64,000 nt of DNA, taken from positions 47,900 through 111,899 of the forward strand of contig NZ_JACHEF010000009.1 in the NCBI RefSeq assembly GCF_014207355.1, in the 5' to 3' direction. Positions 27,764 through 37,187 of this stretch are shown here, in pieces. The translations under genes and the position numbers were made by a program. The stretch comes from Mesorhizobium sangaii (lineage in GTDB: Bacteria > Pseudomonadota > Alphaproteobacteria > Rhizobiales > Rhizobiaceae). Numbering within the stretch: position 1 is the stretch's first letter; each line of letters starts with the position of its first letter. Below the pieces are notes generated by a model. The model was not told the origin of the DNA. It saw only the letters and a program-made list of their open reading frames with translations, and searched no databases.

Positions 27764-29386
27764 TCAGCAACCTTTGATTAGATCTGCGGCTCGTTCCGCA
27801 ACGGCAATCGCCGTTGCGTTCATGCCACCTGATACGGGGCTGGGGACAACAGAGTTGTCCACAACCCTAAGTCCTGAAACGCCACGCACCCTAAGTTGGG
27901 TATCGGTGACGTTGCGATCGTCAGAGCCCATTTGACAGGTTCCGGCGTAATGCGCTGCCGTCGATCCAGCACGCCTAGTGTATTCGTACAGATTGTCATC
28001 CGTAACAACTTCCTTTCCAGGAGTCGTTTCGCCGATGCTCCACCTTCTTAGAGCGTCCATCTCGAAGATCTTGCGTGCGGCGCGAAGTCCGAAAAGGAGT
28101 CGAGGCCAATCTGTTTCCGCAGAAAGGTAATTCGGGTGAATAATCGGCCGGTCGCTCGCGGTCGATGAACGGGCACGAACTGTTCCAACGCTATCTGGGC
28201 AAGACAACCACACCCCGATTGTCATCCCACCGGCACTTTCTAATTTCCCAGGGAGCGTCGGAGAGAAACTTACCGGCGCAAACATGAGTTGCAGATCAGC
28301 AAACTCCGCTTCGGGCGAACTCTTACACCTCACCGCAGCCATACTTGCACCAAGCGTAAGCAGGCCACGGTTGGCTGTCAGATATTTTATGGTTTCGACG
28401 GCGATGCTTGCGAAACTTTTTGTTTCATTGATGGTCAGAACCCCTTTTACGCGATGGGACAATCTCACCAGATACTGATCTCGTAGATTTCTGCCCACGT
28501 TAATCGATTCACTGGTGACCGGCACCCCAATGCTCTTCAAATGCACCGGGTCGCCAATACCGCTCAATTGCAGCAATTGGGGAGATCGAATGGCTCCAGA
28601 AGAGACGATGACCTCTTTGAGAACTCTCACACGCCTCGCCACCCCGCCCTTTGTAAACTCCACCCCTTTGACCCGCTTTCCGTCAAAGATGATCCTCGAG
28701 CAGGTAGCATTGGTTTCGACTCGTAGATTGGGATTTTTCTTCTTTGCGGGCCGGAGGTATGCGGACGCAGTGTTAGCCCTAAAACGGCCGTTACGGTTCT
28801 GCTGAAAAAAGCTGACACCTTCGTGAACGGGCGAATTGATATCTTCAATCTTCGTGTGGCCTGCCTGCCTTGCCGCTTCCACAAAATCTCGTGCCAGCGG
28901 GTGGACAGTACGGAACGCTGAAACCGTAATCGGTCCATCATTCCCACGATACTCCGTCCCGTCGCCTAAGAATGTTTCGGCCTTCTTAAAATAGGGAAGC
29001 ATGCTGGAGAAGTTCCAACCGTCGCAGCCAAGCTTCTCCCAGCGATCATATTCGGCCGCCTGCCCTCTGACAAACAGGATACCGTTGATCGAGCTACCCC
29101 CGCCTAAACCTCTTCCAGACGGGAAAGTGATACGACGATTGCAAGTGGCTTCTTCAGGTTCGGTGTTGTACATCCAGTTAAAGGTCGGATTTGATAGAAG
29201 ATAGAAGTAGCCGGCAGGTATGTGAATGAATGGGTGCCAATCATTAGGGCCGGCCTCAAGCACTAGCACTTTAGATTGTTCATCCTCAGCCAGGCGCGCA
29301 GACACCACGCAGCCAGCAGAGCCCGCGCCGACAACGCAATAATCGGTCTCGAAATGCCAGGCATCGTTCTTCATTATACGCTGCAT
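27764..29386 (-). CDS. GMC-family FAD oxidoreductase (choline dehydrogenase-like)
   Basis: About 540 residues. FAD-binding motif VVGAGSAGCVVSARLAE near the N-terminus, the GMC signature regions FPSGRGLGGGSSINGILFVR and SSGAIRSPQLLQLSGIG, and the C-terminal active-site region HYAGTCQMG followed by VVPSPVSGGMNATAIAVAER. The start is uncertain between ATGs at 29410, 29386 and 29374; all leave the fold intact. It oxidises an alcohol, probably passing electrons to a quinone or the respiratory chain. It lies downstream of the FAD oxidoreductase at 29466-31079 with an ~80-base gap, likely one transcription unit behind the operator at 31110. Confidence 0.88.
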   Translation of the reverse strand: MQRIMKNDAWHFETDYCVVGAGSAGCVVSARLAEDEQSKVLVLEAGPNDWHPFIHIPAGYFYLLSNPTFNWMYNTEPEEATCNRRITFPSGRGLGGGSSINGILFVRGQAAEYDRWEKLGCDGWNFSSMLPYFKKAETFLGDGTEYRGNDGPITVSAFRTVHPLARDFVEAARQAGHTKIEDINSPVHEGVSFFQQNRNGRFRANTASAYLRPAKKKNPNLRVETNATCSRIIFDGKRVKGVEFTKGGVARRVRVLKEVIVSSGAIRSPQLLQLSGIGDPVHLKSIGVPVTSESINVGRNLRDQYLVRLSHRVKGVLTINETKSFASIAVETIKYLTANRGLLTLGASMAAVRCKSSPEAEFADLQLMFAPVSFSPTLPGKLESAGGMTIGVWLSCPDSVGTVRARSSTASDRPIIHPNYLSAETDWPRLLFGLRAARKIFEMDALRRWSIGETTPGKEVVTDDNLYEYTRRAGSTAAHYAGTCQMGSDDRNVTDTQLRVRGVSGLRVVDNSVVPSPVSGGMNATAIAVAERAADLIKGC

Positions 29387-29465
29387 CCTATAAGCACCTA
29401 ACCGGTGCAACTTTGTAGCAAATAAGAAGGAGTTTCGTTCTTAGGGCCAGAACCGCCGCCTAAAC

Positions 29466-31079
29466 TCAACCCGCGAGGCGACGTTTTCTGAAATCTTTGA
29501 TGATTTCTCTCGCCGCATTGTGTCCGGGCACTCCGGTCACCCCACCTCCCGGATGTGTGCCGGAACCACACATATAAAGGTTGGGCAAGGGGCCGCGGTA
29601 TTGGGCGTGCCCGGCGGCCGGCCGCAACGCCCAAAGTTGGTCAAGATGCAACGCCCCATGATAGATATCGCCTCCCACCAGCCCGAATTCGCGTTCAAGA
29701 TCCAGCGGGCTCAAAACTTGGCGCCCAAGAATACTAGACTTGAAGTTTGGAGCGTAGCGATTAACGGTTGCCACGATATGATCGGCAACTTCTTCCTTTA
29801 CCTGATCCCAGGTCCTACCGCCGGCTAGGTTGGGATGGAAATGCTGGCAGAAAAGGCTCGCAACGTGGGAGCCTGACGGAGCTAGGCTGTTGTCGCAGAG
29901 GCTCGGGATAATCATTGAAACGAGAGGATCTTGAGACCATCCGCCTCGCTTGGCATCGTCATATGCTCTATCCATATGGTCCAACGACCAGCACATGTGG
30001 ATGCCGCCGTTGAGAGGCGTTACGAAGTCACCGATTTTGTCGAGACCGTTGAAGCGCGGTAGCTCCGACAAAGCGACATTCATTCTAAATGTGCCTGATC
30101 GGCACCGCCACCCCTCGATCTGACGCACGAACTCGGAGTCAAGCGCCGATCGATCTATCATTTGGAGATAAAGAAGTTTGGGACCAACGTTAGCAGCGAC
30201 TGCTCTTGCGCGAATCGAGGTACCGTCTTGCAGTGTGACGCCGCGCGCGACACCCTTCTCTACGATCACCTCTCGCACGGGCGCATTCACCCGGATTTCT
30301 GCACCCTTTGCTTCCGCGGAGCGCGCCATTGCCTGCGTGATGGCGCCCATGCCCCCGCGAGCATGCCCCCAAACTCCCTTCTTGCCATTGGTTTCGCCGA
30401 TTACGTGATGAATGAGGAGATATGCGGAGCCTGGATGATATGGGCTAACCATATTGCCAACGACACAATCCCACGCCAGATGACCCTTGAGCGGGTCACA
30501 TTCGAACCACTCGTTGAGGTAGTCAGCGATGCTCATCGTCATCAGCTTCACAAAGGTTTCCTGCTGCGATGTTCGAAGCTTGCGGAAACGATTGCCCATT
30601 TTCATCAGCGACAGCAGATCGCCAAGTCCGCCGCCGAGATTGGGAGGTGTCTCTAGTAGAGTATCACGGATGACATCCGCCGCGATCTCAATTTCAGCCT
30701 CAAAAGCGCGGTAACGCTCAGCATCGCGTTTGGAGAAGCGCCGAATCTCGCGCTCAACCCCATGGATGTCACCCGGAATGAACATCGCATCGCCGTCAGG
30801 CAGGGGAAGGAAAGTCGTCCCAGTACGCTCGATGAGATCCAACCCATGGGTGGCAAGCTCCAAATCACGGATTACGTTTGGATGGAGCATACCGGCTAGG
30901 TAAGAACAAACCGAATTACGAAAGCCTGGATAAAACTCCTCAGTGACAGCCGCGCCGCCCACAACACCTCTCCGCTCAAGCACGATCGTCTTTAGGCCGG
31001 CACGAGAAAGGTACCCCGCCGTCGTAAGGCCGTTGTGTCCTCCTCCGATAATCACAACGTCGTATTCAGTCCTACTCAT
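29466..31079 (-). CDS. Phytoene-desaturase-like FAD-dependent oxidoreductase
   Basis: About 537 residues from the ATG at 31079, which has GTGAGG upstream; a longer frame to 31154 has no ribosome site. The Rossmann FAD motif is VVIIGGGHNGLTTAGYLSRAG, with the extended VVGGAAVTEEFYPGF block. The C-terminal GSGTHPGGGVTGVPGHNAA block is typical of CrtI/PYROXD2-type oxidoreductases. Carotenoid synthesis genes are absent, so it more likely dehydrogenates another compound. It is the first gene behind a palindromic operator candidate (31110-31124) and is followed by the GMC oxidoreductase. Confidence 0.85.
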   Translation of the reverse strand: MSRTEYDVVIIGGGHNGLTTAGYLSRAGLKTIVLERRGVVGGAAVTEEFYPGFRNSVCSYLAGMLHPNVIRDLELATHGLDLIERTGTTFLPLPDGDAMFIPGDIHGVEREIRRFSKRDAERYRAFEAEIEIAADVIRDTLLETPPNLGGGLGDLLSLMKMGNRFRKLRTSQQETFVKLMTMSIADYLNEWFECDPLKGHLAWDCVVGNMVSPYHPGSAYLLIHHVIGETNGKKGVWGHARGGMGAITQAMARSAEAKGAEIRVNAPVREVIVEKGVARGVTLQDGTSIRARAVAANVGPKLLYLQMIDRSALDSEFVRQIEGWRCRSGTFRMNVALSELPRFNGLDKIGDFVTPLNGGIHMCWSLDHMDRAYDDAKRGGWSQDPLVSMIIPSLCDNSLAPSGSHVASLFCQHFHPNLAGGRTWDQVKEEVADHIVATVNRYAPNFKSSILGRQVLSPLDLEREFGLVGGDIYHGALHLDQLWALRPAAGHAQYRGPLPNLYMCGSGTHPGGGVTGVPGHNAAREIIKDFRKRRLAG

Positions 31080-31109
31080 CCGACACCTCACGATCGCAGC
31101 GAACGTTTT

Positions 31110-31124
31110 CAGAACGATGTTCCA
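31110..31124. promoter_or_regulatory. IclR-type operator candidate
   Basis: CAGAAC-GAT-GTTCCA: right half site perfect, left half with 2 mismatches to TGGAAC. It lies 31 bases upstream of the FAD oxidoreductase start at 31079. Confidence 0.5.
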
Positions 31125-31387
31125 TTTAGAATGCTGATTTATCACAACGGGCAATTAAGTCAATGCACAAGGGGATCCACTGGAAAACGCTAACCGCGCT
31201 AAGATGCAGCTGGCTCAGCAGTCCTCGGTCTACCTCAGCAAGGCGGCCGCCGCCGGAGGGGTCGGCACCTCCCCCCTGTGCCCACTCTCAAGCGAGTCCA
31301 TCAACCGGAGGGGCGGCAACGATGTTGAGTTCTCCTCGTTGAGAGCCCAAGCGGCCGCACTAAGGCCCATTCACCTTAGAATTCGGA

Positions 31388-31957
31388 TTATCTCTGGCTG
31401 GCGCCAACCGGCACTCGTGTCGTGTCCTCTGGCGACAATTGGTTCGGTACCAAAAGGGGCCATTGCCTTTCATTGATCCGCCAAGGAACCCTTCGGCTGC
31501 AAAGGCAGCTTCGCTGCATCACTTGAGAGCGACAATTCATGAATTTCCTGAAGCGCCGCAGCGCGGCCTTTTCCACAAACGCCCTACGCAGATCTGGATT
31601 GTCACGTGCTAGCAGTTTTCCGTGAAACTTTGCCATGTCCTCGTAGTGAGCCTCTGGCGTATCATGCACACCGATAGCAGCCTGCATTGGAGATCCGCTC
31701 GATGAGAGCGAACCTATAGCCCAGTTGGTGGTTCCCCCGGGTCCGGGATTTTTTTCAAGGACGAGTACGCGACGTCCCATCTCAGCTGCTTCGACTGCAG
31801 CGAATAGCCCGGATCCACCACCACCAACAATAATAACTGCAACTTTAGAGGTGTCGCCGGCCCCTACGGCGCTTCGGGTCCTCACTTGATTATTTTCCAA
31901 AATGCTCCCACCCCTCCCGAAATCTTCAGTGCGCAGTGTTTTTGCCTCGAACGTCAA
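31388..31957 (-). pseudogene. N-terminal remnant of the FAD-dependent fumarate-reductase-like flavoprotein
   Basis: IIVGGGGSGLFAAVEAAEMG, RVLVLEKNPGPGGTTNWAIG and AAIGVHDTPEAHYEDMA match, residue for residue with few changes, the N-terminus of the intact flavoprotein at 57168-58655. After about DNPDLRRAFVEK the frame is lost and the remaining ~60 codons are unrelated. The gene therefore stops after roughly 100 real residues. It keeps an operator-like palindrome just upstream (31962-31976), as the intact copy does. Confidence 0.85.
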
Positions 31958-31961
31958 ATAA

Positions 31962-31976
31962 TAGAATTACATTCCA
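31962..31976. promoter_or_regulatory. IclR-type operator candidate in front of the flavoprotein remnant
   Basis: TAGAAT-TAC-ATTCCA: each half is a near match to TGGAAC/GTTCCA with the same 3-base spacing. It is 5 bases upstream of the remnant's start, a placement like that of the site between the intact flavoprotein and the hydratase. Confidence 0.5.
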
Positions 31977-32054
31977 CTTAGTACGACGCGTCACCGCTTG
32001 CAATTGATTTCTCTGAAGGCTGTAGGCTGTAATTCATGCCTGGGAAATGGACCG

Positions 32055-32142
32055 TGTCGCGCACTGATCGCCTTGACAAGGTCGTCGACGGAGCGTGTTG
32101 AGATGCCATGGATGTTAGCCTCCTGGATGACGGCCGTCAGCG
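32055..32142 (-). pseudogene. IS256-family transposase scrap
   Basis: Minus-strand translation LTAVIQEANIHGISTRSVDD matches the region at the truncation point of the IS256 remnant at 11326 (LTAVIQEAYVQGISTRSVDD). No more of the gene is seen. Confidence 0.8.
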
Positions 32143-32309
32143 CTCATCCGTCAGGATCAAGGACTTCGCCTTTCTTACAGGGTCTGCAATCATCCCCTTC
32201 TGATACAGCCGATCTGTCACATCCCAAATCAAAGCTCAGCATCAGCCAAAGCAGCGCCAGGCCGCGCCACATCTCGCTCAGCAATGTCAAGCCGTGACGC
32301 GACATGAAG

Positions 32310-32867
32310 CTACAGCTTGCGTCTTCTGTGCCACTCCCGAGGGTTGATCCTGTAAAGAACTTGTCGCCGCAAAGGATCACCGACGGCTTTGAGTGGATGG
32401 TCAAAGTCGTCTCCTGGATCGTGGGACATCCCCATGCGCTCCATAACCCGGCGGGAGGCAACGTTCTCTACCGCAGCAATGGCCACAATTTGGTTCAACT
32501 TCAACTTTTCGAAACCGTAGGCGGCTAGGGCAGCGGCTGCTTCGGTTGCATATCCATGTCCCCAATAGTCTGGATGAATCCGCCAATACATTTCAACCGC
32601 CGGTGTAAAATGTGCTTGATATCCTACGTTGACTAACCCGCAGAAGCCGATGAAACCGGCAGATTCTAAGCGCTCTATCGCAAAAAGGCCATAACCATGT
32701 CTTTCGAAGCCATCACGTTCGGCCTTTATCCATTCGTAGATCTTTTCTCGATTGCTAAACTCCGTCAGATACTTTCCAGCGTTTGGCTCTTCAACTAGCC
32801 GAACGATCAGTTCGACGTCCTCATCTCTCCATTTACGCAGCAGCAAGCGTTCGGTTTGGAGTTCCAT
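32310..32867 (-). CDS. GNAT acetyltransferase, RimJ/RimL-like
   Basis: 185 residues; paralogue of the gene at 16688-17266 (same start MELQTERLLLRKWRDEDVE, same IGFCGLVNVGYQAHFTP block, and DDFDHPLKA near the end). The acetyl-CoA loop is YWGHGYATEAAAAL. It is predicted to be an amine N-acetyltransferase in the cytosol. It stands alone, 420 bases downstream of the ABC operon on the same strand. Confidence 0.8.
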   Translation of the reverse strand: MELQTERLLLRKWRDEDVELIVRLVEEPNAGKYLTEFSNREKIYEWIKAERDGFERHGYGLFAIERLESAGFIGFCGLVNVGYQAHFTPAVEMYWRIHPDYWGHGYATEAAAALAAYGFEKLKLNQIVAIAAVENVASRRVMERMGMSHDPGDDFDHPLKAVGDPLRRQVLYRINPREWHRRRKL

Positions 32868-33289
32868 AGTTGATTTTCCCTTACGCTGGAGATGTTAGTC
32901 GGAGCTCCAGTTGAGCAGCTAATTTGATGGTGGCCTCGTGAATTAAAGCCAGAATCCAAGCAGCCAGTCCAAGCGGAACCAACAGCATGGCAGGTCCAAA
33001 GTTGCCCATCTTCTGCATGCCGCCGCACCTAACCGTCTGCAAGCAGGCACCGAAGTCCAACCGATCGGCAAATGATCTTTCGGCAGGAGAAGCCTGATGG
33101 CCAGCTCTCTGAGTTTGCCACTCGCTGTGTTGCGCCTGCCCGCTTCGCTTTGCGAACACCCCAGGCCGCAAACGACCTTCGCTACGATGAAGAACGAGGG
33201 CCAGAGTGGCCTCAGCTGCGCGGTTACGGCGCCGCTTGGCTGCACGGGGAGATCGTACTCCCGGAAGGCCGCAACAACCCCACTCAGTC
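32868..33289. other. Unrecognised stretch between the GNAT gene and the ABC ATPase
   Basis: Open frames exist on both strands, for example a plus-strand frame over 33072-33305, but none shows a recognisable motif or ribosome site. Probably non-coding or decayed. Confidence 0.4.
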
Positions 33290-34147
33290 TCATTTAAAGT
33301 GGTAGACTCCAAGCTCTTCGAATGTCTTGTAGATCTCGTCCGCATATGCGGAGAATTCTGGATATTGGCCCAGATAGGCCGGCCGTGGGCGCGGTAGATC
33401 AATCCGAATTTCCTTAACCACTCTTCCAGGCGAATTTGACATCACCAGAACCCGGTCCGATAAGCCGATTGCCTCCTCGATCGAGTGAGTGATGAACAGA
33501 ACACTCTTGCGCGTTTCTATCCAAAGCATCTCGAGATCGTGCCTTATCTGCGTCCTCGAGATCGCATCTAGGGCACCAAACGGCTCGTCCATGAGCAGGA
33601 CAGAGGGGTCATGAACCAACGAACGTGCAATAGAGACACGCTGCTGCATGCCACCGGACAGTTGGCGCGGGTATCGTGTCTCTACGCCAAATAGTCCAAG
33701 TTTTTTGAACAGTTCCCTAGCGCGCTTTTCGGTTGCGGCGCGGTCGAGCCCTCGAATTTCTTGCTGAAGAAGAACGTTTTCGAAAGCAGTTCGGAATTCA
33801 AGAAGCAGATGATCCTGAAAGACAATACCGACGTCAGTCATCGGCTTTGTTAGAATTCTTCCGTTGACCGCGATGGACCCTCTCGTTGGCTTCAACAAAC
33901 CCGCAATCATTAACATCAGAGTGCTTTTGCCACACCCGGATGGCCCGAGAATACTCACGAACTCACCTTCGCCGATTTCGACAGAGACAGGGCCTAACGC
34001 CTCGAATTCTCCAAACGACTTAGAAACATCCGATGCAACAATAGAGCCGCTCTTTTCTTGCGCGACATTGAGGGACCGTACGTTTTGAATATTAGGGAAA
34101 TTCATCCGCGCTACCGTTCCTTTGGCCAAAGCACCTAATTCGCTCAT
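33290..34147 (-). CDS. ABC importer ATP-binding protein (SsuB/TauB-like)
   Basis: About 285 residues from the ATG at 34147, which overlaps the TGA of the upstream permease gene (ATGA) and is preceded by GGAGGGATCA; the longer open frame to 34420 lies inside the permease gene. All ABC motifs are present: Walker A GPSGCGKST, Q-loop VFQD, signature LSGGMQQR, Walker B VLLMDEPFGALD and H-loop ITHS. It energises the two permeases of this operon (34144-34947 and 36081-36851). The SsuB/TauB type serves sulfonates, nitrate-like ions, thiamine precursors or aromatic acids. Confidence 0.92.
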   Translation of the reverse strand: MSELGALAKGTVARMNFPNIQNVRSLNVAQEKSGSIVASDVSKSFGEFEALGPVSVEIGEGEFVSILGPSGCGKSTLMLMIAGLLKPTRGSIAVNGRILTKPMTDVGIVFQDHLLLEFRTAFENVLLQQEIRGLDRAATEKRARELFKKLGLFGVETRYPRQLSGGMQQRVSIARSLVHDPSVLLMDEPFGALDAISRTQIRHDLEMLWIETRKSVLFITHSIEEAIGLSDRVLVMSNSPGRVVKEIRIDLPRPRPAYLGQYPEFSAYADEIYKTFEELGVYHFK

Positions 34148-34947
34148 TGATCCCTCCTCCAGGGCATCATCGCCTTTTCCAGACCGAGCAACATACCGGT
34201 CAACAACATCGCGAGCATGGCCGTCGCAATTACTCCTGCGAACATGAGGCTGATGTCCATATAGCTCGACGCTGTCAGTATCATAACTTCGAGACCTTCG
34301 TTTGCACCAATGAATTCCGCCGTTATGCAGGCCGTGACCGCATAGACCATTCCGATCTTCATGCCCGAAAAGATATACGGCATTGCGCTTGGAAATCGGA
34401 TGAAACGAAAAGTCTGCCATGAGTTGGCACCCATTGATTTTGTGATTAAATGCAGGCGCGGATTGAGAGACGAGAACCCAGCGATGCTGTTAACCAATAT
34501 CGGAAAGAACGTCATGATGACCACCAATCCGATGCGGGGCGCGAAACCGAAGCCAAACCAGACGATCAAGAGGGGAGCAGTGATCGTTTTTGGGATGATT
34601 TCAAAAAACACGATTAATGGAAACAAACTGCGTCTCAGTGAAGAATACGAGGCAATTGCCAGTCCCAGCGGGATCGCAATCAACGTCGCGGCAGCGAAAC
34701 CGACTACCGCTACATATCCGGTGGCTGCAAAATGGTAAGCGATGACGCTCCGATCAGTAACGAATTTGCCGATGAAGTCGCTTGGCGCTGGAAAAAGGTA
34801 TTTTGGAATACCGAACCAGACACTGCTGAACTCCCAAGCAACCACAAACGCGATCAAAATCAATGCCGGAGGGACGATCTGTTCGATCCCTTTCGCTAAA
34901 TGCGGTCGAGGAGGTCTCGTAGTCTCGGCGAACACGTTGGACATCAT
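34144..34947 (-). CDS. ABC importer permease 2 (BPD type)
   Basis: About 267 residues with six predicted membrane segments (first around VPPALILIAFVVAWEF). The cytoplasmic EAA-like loop KSMGANSWQTFRFIRFPSAM contacts the ATPase. The start is probably one of the adjacent ATGs at 34947/34944. The gene overlaps the ATPase start by 4 bases. It forms the inner-membrane channel together with the other permease. Confidence 0.9.
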   Translation of the reverse strand: MMSNVFAETTRPPRPHLAKGIEQIVPPALILIAFVVAWEFSSVWFGIPKYLFPAPSDFIGKFVTDRSVIAYHFAATGYVAVVGFAAATLIAIPLGLAIASYSSLRRSLFPLIVFFEIIPKTITAPLLIVWFGFGFAPRIGLVVIMTFFPILVNSIAGFSSLNPRLHLITKSMGANSWQTFRFIRFPSAMPYIFSGMKIGMVYAVTACITAEFIGANEGLEVMILTASSYMDISLMFAGVIATAMLAMLLTGMLLGLEKAMMPWRRDQ

Positions 34948-35025
34948 TATCCTGCTTCTTGTCGTAACCACTCCAAAGGTCGGTAGCGCCACGGTAACCT
35001 GGCGCCACCATTGTCGTTCCCCAGG

Positions 35026-36039
35026 TTAGGGACAGGGAGGAAGCTGAGCGGGAAGGTAGTCCTCAGTGTATTTCGTTTCGATGCCGCCATCCCCGAGCGA
35101 CCCCAAGGTCTGGGTTAAAACCTCGCCGGTAACCTTCCATACGTCGGCAGACGGCTTCCCCAAACCAGAAGCGCCAGGGCCGCATATGTTGACGATTTCG
35201 TATTTCGTCAGTTCCTCCATTAGGTCCGATTTCGGCTGGGCATCGGGATTCCTCGACCGAAGCGCGTCGACGGCGGCCTCCGGGTTCTTAATAACTGCAG
35301 ACATCCCTCTGAGGGTCGCATCAACAAACCTCTTATAAAGATCAGGATTCTTTTTGAGCTTGTCCTCCCGAGCGATAAGGCTCAGCCCCACGATAGGTGC
35401 GCCGTAATCCTTGTACCACATTGCCTTCGTTTTGACGCCCTTGGTTTCGAGCGGGATCATCACGTCGCCGGCTGCTGCCGAAACGGCATCAACCTTCTTC
35501 TCGGCCAAAAGACCGATAAAGGCTGCAGCATCGGCCGAAAGAACGTTGATCTTGGACCTATCGACCCCATTGACCTTAACCATCGTCTCGAAGAGGGGGA
35601 TATCTGCGGCCCCGGGCGGTATAGCGATGGTTTTTCCTTCCAAGTCCTTTGGACGTGAGATGGGTGTATCCTCAAGTGAGATAATCCCCCAAGCCGGCGA
35701 CTGGTAAATAGGCGCGATGATTTTGATCGGAGCCCCCTTCGCTGCAATTGAGATAGCGGATGCCGCGTTGGCAAGTCCGACGTCGGTGCTGCCGGCTGCG
35801 ACGAGCTGTGACGTCGTTCCCGAGCCTTTTCCGGGCTCTATCTCAAGGTCGATGCCGGCTTCCTTATAATAGCCCAGAGCATCAGCATACTGAATTCCAA
35901 TATCCGAATTGCCTGGAGTCCAGTTAAGAGTTACTTTCAGTTTTTCTGCTCCCATCGCTGGGGAGTTCGTAAGAGCTACAGCTAGACACCCAGCTCCAAC
36001 CATGCGCAGACAACTCTTTAGGTATTTTTGCATCACCAT
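35026..36039 (-). CDS. ABC importer substrate-binding protein (NMT1/SsuA-like)
   Basis: About 337 residues from the ATG at 36039, chosen because GGAGG lies 6 bases upstream; that GGAGG is itself within the codons following the alternative ATG at 36051. A signal peptide is evident (LRMVGAGCLAVALTNSPAMGA, cleavage near AMG-AEK). The mature part KVTLNWTPGNSDIGIQYAD, then GYYKEAGIDLEIEPGKG, is typical of the NMT1/THI5-like family that binds pyrimidine precursors, sulfonates, riboflavin-like or aromatic compounds. It works in the periplasm. Substrate cannot be fixed. Confidence 0.9.
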   Translation of the reverse strand: MVMQKYLKSCLRMVGAGCLAVALTNSPAMGAEKLKVTLNWTPGNSDIGIQYADALGYYKEAGIDLEIEPGKGSGTTSQLVAAGSTDVGLANAASAISIAAKGAPIKIIAPIYQSPAWGIISLEDTPISRPKDLEGKTIAIPPGAADIPLFETMVKVNGVDRSKINVLSADAAAFIGLLAEKKVDAVSAAAGDVMIPLETKGVKTKAMWYKDYGAPIVGLSLIAREDKLKKNPDLYKRFVDATLRGMSAVIKNPEAAVDALRSRNPDAQPKSDLMEELTKYEIVNICGPGASGLGKPSADVWKVTGEVLTQTLGSLGDGGIETKYTEDYLPAQLPPCP

Positions 36040-36080
36040 TCTATCCTCCATTGATGAGCTTTCTGGTTGATATACTCCGC

Positions 36081-36851
36081 TTAGTCGCGGTATTTCCGCA
36101 TTAGCTTCCGCTCCAAAAGCAGACTGATTGTGTTGAGCAGGACGCCGACGAGAGCCGTTATCACCACGACTGCAATTACTTGCACAGTGTCTCTGTGCCG
36201 AGACCCAATTAGCGCCACATATCCCAGCCCGTCATTCGCTGCGAGGAACTCACTTACGACCGCAACAGTAGTGGCAATCGCTAATGCGATGCGAGCAGCG
36301 CTCATCAGATAGGGAAGTGTCGTGGGCCAATCGACATATCGAAAGGTCTGCAGCGGGTTGGCGCCCATGGTTCGTGTCACGAAATAAAGACGATCGGGAA
36401 CGTTTTTTATCCCCGCAATTGCGTTCACCAAAACCGGAAAGAAAACGCTGAAACCAACTAGGATTGACGTCGGAACTAGTCCGTATCCAAACCAGATAAT
36501 CAAGACCGGGATGACTGAGATCAGCGGCATACCCTGCAAGAATGCAACGAACGGATAGAGCGCTCGTTCCAGCCACCTTACTTTCCCCAGTAAGAACCCT
36601 ACCGGAACGGCGGCGGCGACTCCGCAGCAAAAACCGACGGCTATTACAGTAAGCGTGGAGGCGGTGCTGGCCAGCAAATAACCGGGCTTAGAGCTGATAA
36701 AGCCGACAACTTGCTCAGGACCCGGAAGGATGTAGTCCGGAATTTTTAGGAATCGAACAGCCCCCGACCAAATCGCAGCGAGGATCGAAAGCCAAATGAA
36801 TGCGATTAGCCAGTCTGGCAGGGTGGCCGTCCGCTTAAAAAGCTTCCCCAT
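36081..36851 (-). CDS. ABC importer permease 1 (BPD type)
   Basis: About 256 residues from the ATG at 36851, which has GGGAG 5 bases upstream (an in-frame ATG at 36863 lies just before). Six membrane segments are predicted and the EAA loop is RTMGANPLQTFRYVDWPTTL. It is the first gene of a four-gene operon (permease, binding protein, permease, ATPase). Having two different permeases suggests a heterodimeric channel. An IclR-type palindrome lies 35 bases upstream. Confidence 0.9.
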   Translation of the reverse strand: MGKLFKRTATLPDWLIAFIWLSILAAIWSGAVRFLKIPDYILPGPEQVVGFISSKPGYLLASTASTLTVIAVGFCCGVAAAVPVGFLLGKVRWLERALYPFVAFLQGMPLISVIPVLIIWFGYGLVPTSILVGFSVFFPVLVNAIAGIKNVPDRLYFVTRTMGANPLQTFRYVDWPTTLPYLMSAARIALAIATTVAVVSEFLAANDGLGYVALIGSRHRDTVQVIAVVVITALVGVLLNTISLLLERKLMRKYRD

Positions 36852-36886
36852 CCGAGCTCCCATCTCAATTGGAACGCATAATCATA

Positions 36887-36901
36887 TGGAACGCCATTTC
36901 A
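36887..36901. promoter_or_regulatory. IclR-type operator candidate in front of the ABC operon
   Basis: TGGAAC-GCC-ATTTCA: left half perfect, right half 4/6. A second TGGAAC half site is at 36870-36875, giving two half sites 17 bases apart. Confidence 0.5.
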
Positions 36902-36904
36902 GAT

Positions 36905-37187
36905 ACGTTATGTTTTCGCATGAGTCAATCGAATCCTGACTGCGCGATGTCGGAAAAAGAGAGATTGGCCTCTGCCGCTAAAGGATGGTTGCACGATCTA
37001 GGCGAGTAGGTCTCGACCTTCCAGCGGGCGGTAGACGTCGAGGTCTTCATGCCGGCCGACGGCGCACTAGATGGTGTAACGGGCGATGCCCAGCCAGCCA
37101 GATTTGAAAGGCTGGTGGTCGTCCCTCACAATGATGGTGTCGCGGAGTCAGGAGTGGCCTGCTCCATAGCATCACGGAGAGACGACC
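36905..37187. other. Region between the ABC operon and the IS110 element
   Basis: No gene is recognisable. The last ~60 bases before the IS110 transposase are probably the element's left non-coding end. Confidence 0.35.
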
